From: Macrocystis pyrifera
Lineage: Eukaryota > Sar > Phaeophyceae > Laminariales > Laminariaceae
DNA length: 64,000 bases
Direction of reading: 5' to 3'
Assembly: GCA_031763025.1 (NCBI GenBank)
Contig: JASSKH010000007.1
Span: 7,455,930-7,519,929 of the forward strand
Shown here: piece by piece, positions 28,001 through 36,520 of the stretch
Layout of the letters: each line of letters begins with the position of its first letter
Position numbering within the stretch: the stretch's first letter is position 1
Made by a program: the position numbers and the translations under genes
Notes under the pieces: generated by a model
The model's database searches: none
The model's input: only the letters and a program-made list of their open reading frames with translations
What the model was told of the DNA's origin: nothing

Positions 28001-31000
28001 GGAACATGGTACCCGTTTGAAACAACATATGAATTTTACGTTTTGGATGACCTTGATATATATTCGCGTTGCTTCAAAGTTCTCACGACTGCGCAACGAG
28101 CAGGGAGGATGTTGGATTTTGCTCCTACCCATACGATATCGTGTTCTGACTATTTTGTCCACGGAGTCTGATTCTGTTTTATGTGATTTGTAGAACTACA
28201 ATTATCTACGGAGATTGCGGCGGGATTTGTGCTTCCCCGAACGAGTTGAATAAATAAATATTTGGGATTCCTTATGCGGGGTCCCGGGATGAGGGGGTGA
28301 GAGGACGCCAGGCCCTCTCTTCCGCTCGTTAATTAATGCCTATACGTGGGTGAACTTCTACATCGCCTCATGGCTCCACCGAGCCATTCACACGATCCAT
28401 CTCACCCCGCGTGCACGATGCGTCCTCTTTTACGCTAGATTAACGGATGCTTTCGTGCAGAGGCGGTATACAATGAGAAGGAAGGAGCAAGGATAGCAAA
28501 CTTGAAGTAGATATAGGTCATCAGCAAGAAACAAGTACATAAAGAGGAGTCATGTTTTGTGCATCGTATTAGCATTCCTTTTTGTTTTGGTTAGACTTGA
28601 TGCGTACAGAAGTGGTCCCTCTACTGCTGTGCCAGTTGCCCTGCAGAGTGCCTGTGAAATCGCTTGGCGAGGATGGGATCCGGCAGTGTGGCGTTGTGCG
28701 GAGGGATTAGTGCCGGTTGCCGCCGTATAGTGCCGGTATTGTTGGCTCGCGCACTCCGGTACTATGAAGGGACCATTACCGCGAAAGTATTTTTTTTTTT
28801 GCCTTTTGTTTTGGTTTCCCCTTGGTTTCCTCCTTCCTCTTCTTCCGGGGAATGTTAATGTTCATGAGCCATCAACGGTGAAGCTCACATGCCGCACATT
28901 GTCGGATGGCAAGCAAACTAATAACGATATTGGACAACTGATATATACATATAATTGCGGATAGATTTTCGCACGTATGATACCAATTCCCAACACTTAC
29001 AGCACTGGCACTCGCACTTGTATGGACTGCTGTACGAACTGTATGAATGCGTCCGAAGGGACATGTGACGCAACCAAACGTGGACGCACGTAAGCGTAGT
29101 ATTTGCTCGTGATGCCCGAAGCCACGCTCACTCATGCATGGTGTTTCTCGCTCACTTCGCCGCCCTGATGTCTTCGGAAGAAGCAGAGGGGGGCGATAAC
29201 ACCGCAGTGTCCTTCCTCCCTGAAGGACCACACGAAAAGTACACAAGCAACGAGGATCACTATTTTTTCTTGTACTTGCTTATTTTTCTGTCACCATTTG
29301 TCACCTTCGCCCTTCTCTCGTCCCCCCTCCGATTACTAGACGTAACTCAGGCCTGGGGTCACACAACAAGCTCCTCTTCCCCCTCCCCATTACGGTGCGT
29401 GCTTGCATTTTTATCGCGAAAAGGGTTTACCACTTTTTGCCCTCGCCGACTCGCGTCTATTGGCGTGGCCGGGAGCATAATGCCCGTTTAATGTTCACAC
29501 CATACTCTGAATGAATGGGGACTATGCTACCCGCCAGAGAGTGGTATAAGACGAAAACAAAAAACGAGGATTCAAATTGTTTACGATGCGTATTTCTATC
29601 AGCGACCAAAGCATCGCCCTTTTCGTTGGCTGGGTAGCGCTGCTTTCTATCACTCCGTCCGGGAATATAACCACCTTTTATACTATTATACAAATATCAA
29701 ACCGGCGCAATATTCCTGACCAGAGGGATATGGTTTTGGTCAAGAACCGCTGCAGTCCGGCATTTCTATTGACTCGAGACTAATATCTGTGGCCAAACTG
29801 TTATCAATCTATTGCTTCGAGACCGAATCCTCCGTGCTGGGCATATCACTGTACCAAAGACTGCCCGCGGTGGACCAGCGCCAACCAGTTGAGGCTGCAC
29901 CCGGGGATACGTCATCCAAAGCAATAATCCTTCGTCATAAAATATAGACCCAAAATCTCTGTAGACCAGTATCGACCACCGAGCATCACAATCCCGCCCC
30001 CCCCTGCCATGCCCCTTTGCTGTCTGCGGAAGTAGCCATGCCGGAAAAAAATATATCGACGCTATTATCTTTACGCAAGAAAGTACGCACAAGGTGCCGA
30101 AGCCCATCTCACAAGCGGTTGTTAGCAGAATGCAGCTCACCCTTCATGCGACTCGCGGAGCACCTCACGGTGCTTCGCGCTCGGTGCAAGCAATGTCTGC
30201 CTGGTCGGTGACAACCCGACGTGCTCCGTCCCGGCTTTGCAGGGATGTGAGGGTCTATGGTCATATACGACTACGGCCATGCATGACATGAGTACATCCC
30301 CCTCCCCTGCAGGGATGTGAGGGTCTATGGTCATACGACTACGACCATGAGTACCCCCCCCCCCCCCCTCCGTTCGCTTATTGAAGCTGTCACCCGTATG
30401 CGAACCCACCTCACAAGCGGTTCTCAGTAGGATGTAGCTCACCTTTATTGCGACTCGCCTAATACCTTACGTCGCTTCGCGCTTGGTGCAAACAATGTCT
30501 GCCTGGTCGGTGAAAACCCGACGTGCTCCGTCCCGGCATTGTAGGGGTGCGAGGGTCTATGGTCATACGATTACGACCATGCATGACAATGAGTATACCC
30601 CCCCCAATCGAAAGGGATGCGTGGTCAATGGTCAAATGACTAAGGCAAGCAATAAATGAGTACGCCTATTGTATATTATATATGGGTTGAATTGGCGTCG
30701 GATGGCAACGACACTGTAAAGCATGCCGATCACTACTTGAGCTAGACATCCAAAGTAAAGTTTTTTTTTTCTTTTTTTGGCGGTCGCCCACAGCTGGTCG
30801 TTGAGTTAGATCATTTGCGCGAGGTAAAAAAACTTTACTCTGCAAAAGGGAATTGATCGTATCACGTAGTGTTCAGGGTAAGGCACCCAAGAGGCAGCCA
30901 CATACTGTAGTACTCCCATCGCTGTCTCCGGAAGTGGCTACACCGGAAATTATACTAAATCATTGAAGCTGTCATCCATATGCAAGTACGCCTCACAAGC

Positions 31001-33847
31001 AGTTATTAGTAGGATGCAGTTCACCCTTATTGCGACTCGCCGGACACCTCACGGCGCTTCGCGCTTGGTGCAAGCAATGTCTGCCTGGTCGGTGAAAACC
31101 CTACATGCTCCGTCCCGGCATCATAGGGATGCGAGGGTCTATGGTCATACGACTACGGCCATGCATGAGATCGAGTACATCTCTCCTATCGAGTACACCC
31201 CACCCCCTCCCACCCCTCCGCTGTCCGCCCTATTCACCTATTGTTCGTCTCCTTGCCAATTTTTACAACCGACCCTGCATGGCAACCCCAGGAACCGTTT
31301 AACCTTAACAAGGTGGATGACTACGGCAACACTCTTCTTATGGTGGCGGTCCAGAACAGTAACCTCAAGATCTCCAAGCTCTTTGTCAACAAGGGAGCTA
31401 ACCCTAACCACCAGGTAAGGTTGGCGGCGGCGGGAGACAAGTAAAAGCATTCCATCTGTAGCACTGTCACTTGTGCCGAACTGTCACTGGGACTTGCAGG
31501 GGCTCCTCAACCGTTCTAGGACCGCAGTCCCGTTCTGGGGACGAAACCACTTAAATTCTAAGTAGTTTGTGTCCCCAACACGGGATTGTACTGTTAACAG
31601 GGTATACAAGCAGTACCAATCTCGTCGGCATTCCTTTCGTTTTCTTGGTTCTTCTTTCCGGAAATTAATGCTTATGAGCGATTCACGCTGAAGATCATCA
31701 TGCCGCATGCATATTTTTGCCGGATATAAAAACGCGATAAATAACAATAATGCTCGTTGTGTACTTACATTACAGTAAAACGTGGTGTTTGTTCCTATCA
31801 TGGAGTTAGTTATTATACGTACAAAACTGTTCTTCAAGGCCATTCTTGAAGGGGTGACGTATACCCGGCAGAGGAGCTCCTTAAGAGAGATCAAGGAGCC
31901 TCAGACTTTTTTTGTGCACCCTTTTATCTCCGTAGCATAGCATATGCCGCGTCTACTGAACGAACTAGTTATTGAGCGCGTGCACCGCGATTGAACACGA
32001 GTCACGAGGCATCACAGCAAGTACCCGTTATTAGGTCGATTTCTATTAGCCATCACCGAGCATAGACTTGCCCCCCTCCCTACATATTCTTTTTATATAT
32101 GGATTGGGTTGGCGCCGGTTGGCAACGGCACTGTATAACATGCCGCTCACTACGTGACCCAGACAACACGGATACTGTTTGTTTGTGTGTTTGTTTTTCG
32201 GCCGTCAGCCACACGCTGGTGGACGAGTTAGATCATAAGTGCGGGGTGGAGGAGCTTTACTCCGCACAAGGAAAATTATCGTGTCAAACGTACCTGGTAG
32301 TGTGTGTGTGGTAAGGCACCCACAAGGCAGTTAAATTACGTAGTACCCCGATTGCTGCCTCTGAAAGTGGGCACGCCGGAAAATAAATTAACTCATTGAA
32401 GCTGTCGTCCATATGCAAGTCCGCCTCACAAGCGGTTCTCAGCAGGATCCAGCTCACCGTTCATGCGACTCGCCAGACACTTCACAGCACTTCGCGCTTG
32501 GTGCAAGCTATGTCTGCCTGGTCGGTGAAAACCCAACGTGCTTCGTCCCGGCATTGTAGAGATGCGAGGGTCTATGGTCATACGACTACGGCCGTGCATG
32601 ATATCGCGTACCCCCCCCCCCCCCCCCCCCTCGCTCCAGCTCCAAGATAGATGCTGATCACAAAAGGCGAAACATAAAGGGGATAAGGTAGGCATTTTTA
32701 GTACCAGTCCGACATTTTTTATTGGACCGATCTCCACGTTTTGCGGCGTAACTTGTGCTGTTTTACGAACTTTTAGACCCCGTTTTTTACGTCGGATTCG
32801 TATGTATCACAGAAACTCCCAAATCCGAGTTTTTTTAAAAAAAACTCGAAGCACACGCCCTCTTCCTCGTCACCCCATCAACTAGCATAAAGCGCTCCGC
32901 GCGCGCGATTGCCGGCCGAGGCCCTTCTCCTGTTGTGCTGGATAAGCCAGTTTCTGGAGGAGCTAGATTGGCCTGCGCAAGAAGCACTTTGTCATGACTT
33001 TAATCCACCTGTATCGCCTATTTCGACTGTTTTAAAGACCGGACTTACATATATTGTACCGGTATTATTTATTTACATACTACTAAAAGAGAAAAAACGT
33101 TACGAGCACCGAAACATCGGAGGTGTCACTATCAGGAGTAGGGAAGGTGCCGCTCCGTTTCGAAAGCGCGCGTGGTCAATGGTCAAATGACTTAAACAAG
33201 CAACAAACGAGTACTCCCCCCCCCCCCCCCCCCCCCCCCACAAGGCAGTTACATAGTCAACCCGTTGCTGTCTCTGGAAGTGGCCACACCAGAAACTGAA
33301 TCAATTCATTGATGCTGTCATCCCTACGCAAGAAAATCCGCCTCTAAAACGGTTCTTAGTAGGATGCAGCTCACCCTTCATGCGACTCGCCCAACACCTC
33401 ACGGCGCTTCGCGGTTGGTGTAAGCAATGTCTGCCTGGTTGGTGAAAACTTGACGTGCTCCGTCCCGGCATTGTAGGGATGCGAGGGTCTATGGTCGTAC
33501 CACTACGGCCATTCACGTGCATGATAATCAGTACACCCCCTCCCCCGCTCTATTTGCTTTATCCAAAATCCACACCGCTCCCCCCCCCTCCCCCTCCTCG
33601 CGTACAACTTATTCGCCCTTCCCAGAACAAGGCGGGGCAGACCGCCGGGCATTACGCTGTGAGCTACCAGGCGTTCGATCTGAGCGAATGGCTTTTCGGC
33701 CAAGATGGAACGGGCGTGGGGGCGGACGACACCATAGAAAACTCCTTCGGTCTGGGCCCTTACGACGGCTTGCAGCCGGACGGAGGCTGGGAGGGGGGAG
33801 GGGGCGGGGGGGAGCGATCCGCTCTTGCTCGAAGGGGGGGCGGGTGA
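5140..33847 (+). CDS. Large multi-exon pseudohydrolase / IQ / coiled-coil / SAM / ankyrin protein
   Basis: Sixteen exons whose phases match at every junction encode about 1,401 residues from the first exon found; the N-terminus is missing. Domain order, counted from exon 5140: alpha/beta-hydrolase fold 1-300; Gly/Ser-rich linker 320-590; six IQ motifs near 625, 650, 676, 702, 729 and 755; coiled coil about 775-940; a Gly-rich stretch with a hydrophobic helix (LMKFGFMSMSMTYFSS); SAM domain about 1088-1160; Gly-rich linker; ankyrin repeats about 1290-1380; stop TGA 33845-33847. The hydrolase nucleophile elbow reads VGFGSGG and the acid loop STQNNF, so two of three triad positions are not catalytic; His287 (NAGHEVF) remains. 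IQ motifs bind calmodulin, and SAM and ankyrin repeats bind proteins, so a Ca-responsive scaffold is inferred. No signal peptide or clear membrane segment is seen. Exon 10 carries a one-base frame break. I recall similar hydrolase-IQ architectures in other protists but cannot verify this. Confidence 0.85.
5494..5561. mobile_element. Hairpin MITE, copy 1
   Basis: A 68-bp near-perfect inverted repeat with ends CTGCAGGCCCGTTTCGGGG and its complement, in an intron. A second copy is at 31522-31590. Confidence 0.65.
6543..6675 (+). CDS. Pseudohydrolase gene exon 2 (VLLWNYPGQAFSEW)
   Basis: The acceptor aaaaaaag follows C- and T-rich tracts; the donor is ACCG/gtaagg, phase 1. It reads VLLWNYPGQAFSEWREQQ and LLNNEYLSTILQYLLLHL, the strand beta4 and helix that precede the nucleophile elbow. 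Confidence 0.85.
6765..7020. repeat. GATC-rich dispersed repeat, copy 2
   Basis: It contains GCTCACGTTGCCTGG, CAGATCCTGCAACGC and flanking GATCT/GATCTGTC clusters like the other copies. It lies in intron 2 of the scaffold gene. Confidence 0.5.
7657..7916 (+). CDS. Pseudohydrolase gene exon 3 (degenerate nucleophile elbow)
   Basis: The acceptor is ctgccag; two starting bases complete the phase-1 codon; the donor is CAG/gtaaat, phase 0. It encodes RPYHLVGFGSGGAVATFYA, then RSLLLLNSFSYVDSY. Aligned with HLVGFSxGG of active hydrolases, the nucleophile position is Gly (residue 120). Confidence 0.88.
8784..9017 (+). CDS. Pseudohydrolase gene exon 4 (lid and acid loop)
   Basis: The acceptor is gcgcaaag; the donor is AGG/gtgaga; phase 0 on both sides, 78 codons. 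It contains LNIYTAVHNPISVRGRIQLC and DIPVICIQSTQNNFV. The acid that normally follows the strand is Asn here. An internal gtaaga (8838) is not used, because the frame stays open. Confidence 0.85.
9150..9512 (-). mobile_element. Poly(C)-tailed SINE-like element
   Basis: The poly(G) on this strand (from about 9152) is the tail. The body shows the marker sequences CATAGACCCTCGCATCC and CGCCGTGA. It is antisense to the host gene. Confidence 0.75.
10000..10095. repeat. (AGT)n/(AGC)n microsatellite
   Basis: About 32 trinucleotide units with a short AGC block inside. Its open frame is only poly-Ser and not a gene. Confidence 0.95.
10484..10903 (+). pseudogene. Decayed partial copy of exon 5 and intron flank
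   Basis: Bases 10484-10600 resemble 11386-11505, including the gacatgcag acceptor and the first 40 or so coding bases of exon 5, but with inserted bases that break the frame. Bases 10627-10903 resemble 11097-11365 over about 270 bp with few differences. This is an old local duplication inside the intron that left a dead exon fragment. Confidence 0.7.
11097..11505 (+). repeat. Intact partner of the intron/exon duplication
   Basis: This segment is in direct orientation to 10484-10903, but its two blocks occur in the opposite order, so the event was not one simple tandem duplication. It ends inside functional exon 5. Confidence 0.65.
11471..12457 (+). CDS. Pseudohydrolase gene exon 5 (catalytic-His region and Gly-rich linker)
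   Basis: The acceptor is atgcatgcag; the donor is GAG/gtaaga, phase 0, 329 codons. The start encodes CVVWINAGHEVFQEAR, the His loop of the fold, and LLEQAIAGYHEGND. About 280 Gly, Ser, Arg and Asn-rich residues follow, then VYPQPEEFPE. The linker is unlikely to fold stably. Confidence 0.85.
15030..15230 (+). repeat. GTAACTC-type dispersed repeat, copy 1
   Basis: It has TAGTCGTAACTCAGATCCGG, a C-rich middle, CCACTACGGTTCGTGCC and TTTTTATCGCGAGAG. It is shared with 29270, 55170, 58040, 62105 and 63290. Confidence 0.65.
15532..15731 (+). CDS. Pseudohydrolase gene exon 6 (IQ motifs 1 and 2)
   Basis: The acceptor is tgtttatag; the donor is GAAGA/gtgagt, phase 2. It encodes VKEYMTWRLKRNRKRL, then IQGTLRAYLAVKR and IQRIFRGWRGRL, two textbook calmodulin-binding IQ motifs. 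Confidence 0.9.
16855..17090 (+). repeat. Dispersed repeat with inverted partner at 48265-48510
   Basis: The shared blocks include GGCAACGCTACCGACGA-like, GTCAAAGGACGAGGT and GAGATCTGCGATATATACG. The translation is also similar in the two copies ([13 protein letters not shown]). Confidence 0.75.
17191..17383 (+). CDS. Pseudohydrolase gene exon 7 (IQ motifs 3 and 4)
   Basis: The acceptor is gggctag; the first base completes a Glu codon. The donor is ATGCAG/gtttga, phase 0. The motifs are VQRNFRGHASRRW and MQRVWRGAIARER. The last residues, AAALMQ, begin a fifth IQ motif finished by the next exon. Confidence 0.88.
17901..18007. repeat. 53-bp direct repeat, two copies
   Basis: The unit contains ACTGCACTGTACGGTGCACA and TTCTTGATGGGGGAACGTCG. 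The copies differ at a few bases. Confidence 0.85.
18164..18552 (+). CDS. Pseudohydrolase gene exon 8 (IQ motifs 5 and 6, coiled coil)
   Basis: The acceptor is aactgcag; the donor is CCCG/gtgagt, phase 2. ALWRGVSGRRY completes IQ5, and IQRVFRGHTGRRRA is IQ6. The rest has heptad-like acidic helices, such as EEISEFEEAVAVLEREM. Confidence 0.9.
19735..19873 (+). CDS. Pseudohydrolase gene exon 9 (coiled coil)
   Basis: The acceptor is acacccag; the first base completes an Arg codon; the donor is AAAGAG/gtacga, phase 0. It encodes LREQKVRLDKEFGEMLGKI and LLHMERKLAALDRTRLGKE, a charged helix that continues the coiled coil. Confidence 0.82.
19905..19990 (-). mobile_element. Non-LTR retroelement 3' tail fragment
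   Basis: In reverse it reads GGGATGCGTGGTCAATGGTC, then GCAAGCAACAAATGAGCACG and a C run. It is the same tail that follows the retroelement coding fragment at 50963. Confidence 0.6.
21401..21983 (+). CDS. Pseudohydrolase gene exon 10 (coiled coil end, Gly-rich, SAM start), frame break
   Basis: The acceptor gccgaccag follows a C14 tract. The exon is 583 bases, one base more than its two phase-0 borders allow. The first frame encodes EELRTLERKLVVLLEEQQRE and ends at QEKK; the second runs from about 21495 and encodes SAKDKRQAAQLMQSTETLMK through AWSVDDVARWLQ. The switch lies at a run of eight A followed by five G (21486-21498). The donor is CAG/gcgagt, a GC donor. An indel, an assembly error or true frameshifting could each explain the break. 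Confidence 0.8.
23258..23405. repeat. About 20-bp minisatellite CCTCTACAGTGCGGTAG
   Basis: Several imperfect copies. A second array of the same unit lies at 46440-46565 in another gene. Confidence 0.75.
23560..23937 (+). mobile_element. Retroelement tail fragment plus poly(C)-tailed element
   Basis: Bases 23560-23665 resemble the non-LTR tail. Bases 23690-23937 are a SINE-like copy ending in a C12 run, about 107 bp before the SAM exon. Confidence 0.65.
24044..24238 (+). CDS. Pseudohydrolase gene exon 11 (SAM domain)
   Basis: The acceptor is cttcccctcag; the donor is CTCACG/gtgatg, phase 0, 65 codons. TLSLTQYQEAFIAAAVDGAF, LYDLNDDDLKSSLGV and HRLHRKKILNSINRLK complete the SAM fold begun by exon 10. 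The frame joins only if the preceding donor is GC. Confidence 0.9.
25114..25327 (+). CDS. Pseudohydrolase gene exon 12 (linker)
   Basis: The acceptor is gtcaaaag; the donor is CGAG/gtgaga, phase 1. It encodes a Ser-rich start, PFHDHVFDQTVLGDASEAMG, a Gly run and VPINFKELVVLTRR. A downstream AG (25166-25167) would break the phase. Confidence 0.75.
26337..26480. repeat. About 30-bp minisatellite
   Basis: The unit resembles GTGATACGGTGGTGTGTTG followed by tcttatcacac, about five copies. One diverged unit also appears in reverse near 42630. Confidence 0.8.
26796..26917 (+). CDS. Pseudohydrolase gene exon 13 (YKQIREILEPLP)
   Basis: The acceptor is gtgcacag; two bases complete a Gly codon; the donor is GAGCAG/gtactg, phase 0. 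It encodes KYKQIREILEPLPDRRFDSN and IVRVPYVPDYGTAYVEAYEQ. I assign no domain. Confidence 0.8.
29270..29465 (+). repeat. GTAACTC-type dispersed repeat, copy 2
   Basis: It contains GACGTAACTCAGGCCTGGGG, CCATTACGGTGCGTGC and TTTTTATCGCGAAAAGGG. Confidence 0.65.
30005..30610 (+). mobile_element. Two poly(C)-tailed elements in tandem
   Basis: The copies end at the C15 run near 30346 and at the C8 run near 30600. Both include TGGTGCAAGCAATGTCTGCC-like and GCGAGGGTCTATGGTCATA-like blocks. Confidence 0.75.
30650..31230 (+). repeat. Duplicated intron block 1 with microexon and poly(C)-tailed element
   Basis: It matches 32080-32632 in order: ATATATGG.TTG, GGCAACG.CACTGTA, a T-rich tract, GAGTTAGATCAT, GTAAGGCACCCA, then a SINE-like copy (30878-31215). 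Confidence 0.75.
30794..30823 (+). CDS. Candidate 30-nt microexon (LVVELDHLRE)
   Basis: A strong T-rich tract and cccacag precede CTGG, and GAG/gtaaaa follows; ten codons, phase 0 on both sides. Joining gives AYEQ-LVVELDHLRE-EPFNL, a sensible helix leading into the ankyrin repeats. The flanking exons also join without it, so it could be optional or spurious. Confidence 0.5.
31292..31414 (+). CDS. Pseudohydrolase gene exon 15 (ankyrin repeat)
   Basis: The acceptor is caacccca-g; the donor is CACCAG/gtaagg; phase 0, 41 codons. It encodes KVDDYGNTLLMVAVQNSN and SKLFVNKGANPNHQ, a canonical ankyrin repeat. Confidence 0.9.
31522..31590. mobile_element. Hairpin MITE, copy 2
   Basis: An inverted repeat of GCAGTCCCGTTCTGGGGAC with its partner, centred on ACTTAAATTCTAAGT. 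It is homologous to 5494-5561. Confidence 0.65.
32080..32632 (+). repeat. Duplicated intron block 2 with altered microexon copy
   Basis: The microexon counterpart reads CTGGTGGACGAGTTAGATCA, but the cccacag acceptor and the gag/gtaaaa donor are changed. A SINE-like copy ends in a C20 run at about 32610-32630. Confidence 0.72.
33110..33545 (+). mobile_element. Retroelement tail plus poly(C)-tailed element before last exon
   Basis: Bases 33110-33235 are the non-LTR-type tail ending in about C22. Bases 33238-33545 are a SINE-like copy whose C-rich tail leads into the acceptor of exon 33626. Confidence 0.7.
33626..33847 (+). CDS. Pseudohydrolase gene last exon (ankyrin repeat and C-terminus)
   Basis: The acceptor is cccttcccag; 73 codons and TGA. 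NKAGQTAGHYAVSYQAFDLS and EWLF finish a second ankyrin repeat. DDTIENSFGLGPYDGL follows, then a Gly-rich tail. Confidence 0.88.
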   Translation, partial: NKAGQTAGHYAVSYQAFDLSEWLFGQDGTGVGADDTIENSFGLGPYDGLQPDGGWEGGGGGGERSALARRGGG

Positions 33848-33859
33848 TGATGTACTTAC

Positions 33860-34170
33860 GTGTCGCTATTGTAATGTCGTTGATGGGTGCCTTACAGCCA
33901 TTGCGGTACAACCGATGGATGTACTTACAGCTACTTATGTACAATTGATGTGTCTGGTATGTATGTATTTATAGCTATTTTGGTACCATTAGTGAATGTA
34001 CTCACAGCTATTTGAGTATTCATTAGTGGATGCACTTACAGCCGTTTTAATACCATCAACGGATGCACTTACAAGCTATGATATTTTTTATTCATCGTAC
34101 CATTGATGCATGGATGTACTTTACATACATACCATTAATGGGTGTATTTATAGGTACTTTAAAACAAGTA
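33860..34170. repeat. Minisatellite of about 45-50 bp after the scaffold gene
   Basis: Repeated GATGTACTTACAGCTATTT and TGGTACCATTAATGG blocks, about six diverged copies, starting just after the stop codon. Confidence 0.75.
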
Positions 34171-35009
34171 ATGCTACTTTTCCACACGCTGACCGCGACG
34201 CTTTAGTTGTGGCCTCCAAGCGTGATGTTTGCTTTGCCCTGATCGGACAAACAAGAGTCGCCTCGGCTCTTCTTTTTGTCAACACTCGTTTAGTGCTGAA
34301 TGATACCTGGCGCCTGTTCATCGCGCAACATTGTTTTTCAACATTTTTGATTGCAAATGCTCAATGTCTCATGCACGACTACACGTATGCATGTTCAGCA
34401 ACGTGCACTCTTATATTCGTAAAAACGCCGCCCTTGTGCTGAAATGTGGACAGCAGTAGTACGAGAGCTCACTTTTATTATTCGAGAGAACGGTCCGTCA
34501 CGCCCTGTGCACGAGACAGCAGTAGAGCTTACCTAACTTGTTCGAGAAAAGGGTTGTGGCACAAACGGCTGTGTACGAGACGAAAGGGGCTATTCCTAGT
34601 AAACGGTCGACAGGGTTTGATCGCCTTAGGGTTATAGGGTTGGAGGTAGGAGTAAGGGTTAGTTCCGTTCGCTTCAACCATTTTCTCGAATAAATATTTA
34701 GAAACTACCCTCGTATCGAGACGGAGGGGATTAGCGCCGACCATTTCATTGCTTGATTGCGTTTGATTAGGTGAGGGTTAAAGTTATTATTGTTCTACAG
34801 TACGTGCTCCCCGCTTTCTTCTCGAACAGGTAGTAAAGCTGCCCTCGATATCTCGTTGTGGAAGCCGTCCGTCGTTGATGCAGTGCGAATGTACAGGTGA
34901 AGGGCTTAATCGTTTTACATCATGAACACCGACCCCGTCCTTGTTTTAAAATTTCGTGCGTATGTAATCTGGGACCGCACGAAGTAGCTCAATGATTTCG
35001 AAACGTTTA

Positions 35010-35040
<31 letters not shown>

Positions 35041-35060
35041 GGTTCGCACCCGATATACTA

Positions 35061-35164
35061 TTACGGGGGAATATAGTAAATAGGACCAATTATTGCTAGT
35101 AATAATAGGTAAATATATAGTTTTTAGGTATACCATAGGTCCTGTTAACTATGGACCCCCGTAA
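35061..35164. mobile_element. TA-flanked MITE, copy 1
   Basis: 104 bp with ends TTACGGGGG / CCCCCGTAA and an inner GGTCC inverted pair, flanked by TA on both sides. Confidence 0.85.
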
Positions 35165-35714
35165 TAGCTGTGTGTGTTGTCTTCACACGACACCGTTCTT
35201 CCTACACATTTGCATCAGTACACCCAGTGTCCATCCCGACTTCTTATTCTAGAGAGATACCTGGTACTCATCATGTGTTCACAGACTGTAAGCCGGAGAA
35301 AACCCCAAACAGAAGCGAAACAGTACTACTACAGAGTAGTAGGACCACTATTTGCGTAGTTCTTAGATGAAGAGCAGAGTTTTGTTGCCGAAGCAAGGGA
35401 TTACCACACCGCCGCCTTGTTCCCTCGCGCCAAGAACTCTGCAAGGCGGAATACCCATCGGAAGAAAGTGGTTCTCGCGTAGTGAATGTAACCCGAGGGA
35501 ACTATCATGTACCACGTGGGGAAACTGATGATGATGCTGCTGTATTCGCGTCCAAGCTTGGACCGAGAGCCTCTGTTCAGCCCCCCGGAAATACGCGAAC
35601 AAAAAGTCCACCGACGCATATTCCTACGCTGCAAGAGTTTTTGGTTTTCGTCTCCAGGTTACACCCGAAACCGCGCCCCACTCCCTACTTTCGGGACCTA
35701 CTCGTGAATAGGGA

Positions 35715-35990
35715 GTGGGGGGGGGGGGGGGGGGGGGTGTACTCATTATCGTGCGTGGCCGTAGTCGTATGACCATAGACCCTCGCATCCCTACAATGCC
35801 GGGACGGAGCACGTCGGGTTTGCACCGACCAGGCAGACATTGCTTGCACCAAGCGCGAAGCGCCGTGAAGTGGTCGGCGAGTCTCATGAAGGGTGAGCTG
35901 CATCCTGCTATTAATAAGAACCGCTTTTGAGGCGGATTTTCCTGCATATGGACGACAGCGTTAAATGAATTGATTATTCCTTGGTGTTGA
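35715..35990 (-). mobile_element. Poly(C)-tailed element, reverse
   Basis: A run of about 22 G (35717 on), then GTGTACTCATTATCGTGCG and the SINE body in reverse. Confidence 0.78.
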
Positions 35991-36324
35991 TAGAAAGGGG
36001 GGTTTGTACTCGATAGGAGAGATGTACTCGATCTCATGCATGGCCGTAGGGGGGGTAATATTTTAAAAGATCTTTAAAAACAAAAACTACTATCAATATT
36101 ATTGTACCATATTGATGTTTGCCATCCGACAATCAATACACAGCGCTTGTTCCAATCACACCGTCCACACATACATACATGCAAGGGAATCCATAATCCA
36201 ATGACTTCAGACATAGTAGTATTATTATTACTATCATTACTGCGTTTGCCATCCGAACCTGTGCAGAGTATAGAGCATGAGCTTCAACTTTGATCACTCG
36301 CGAATATTCCACGCCTCGAACAGA

Positions 36325-36520
36325 GCATCCACAGATCACCCCCAGATCATCCACAGATCATCCACAGATCATCCACAGATCATCCTCAGATCATCCTCAG
36401 ATCATCCGCAGATCATCCGCAGATCATCCACAGATCATCCGCAGATCCATCGACAGATCATCGACAGATCATCGACAGATCATCCGCAGATTATCCGCAG
36501 ATCATCGACTCCCACTGCAT
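36325..36520. repeat. 11-12-bp tandem repeat CAGATCATCCG
   Basis: About 16 near-perfect units (CAGATCATCCA/G), leading directly into a GATC-rich dispersed repeat. Confidence 0.9.
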
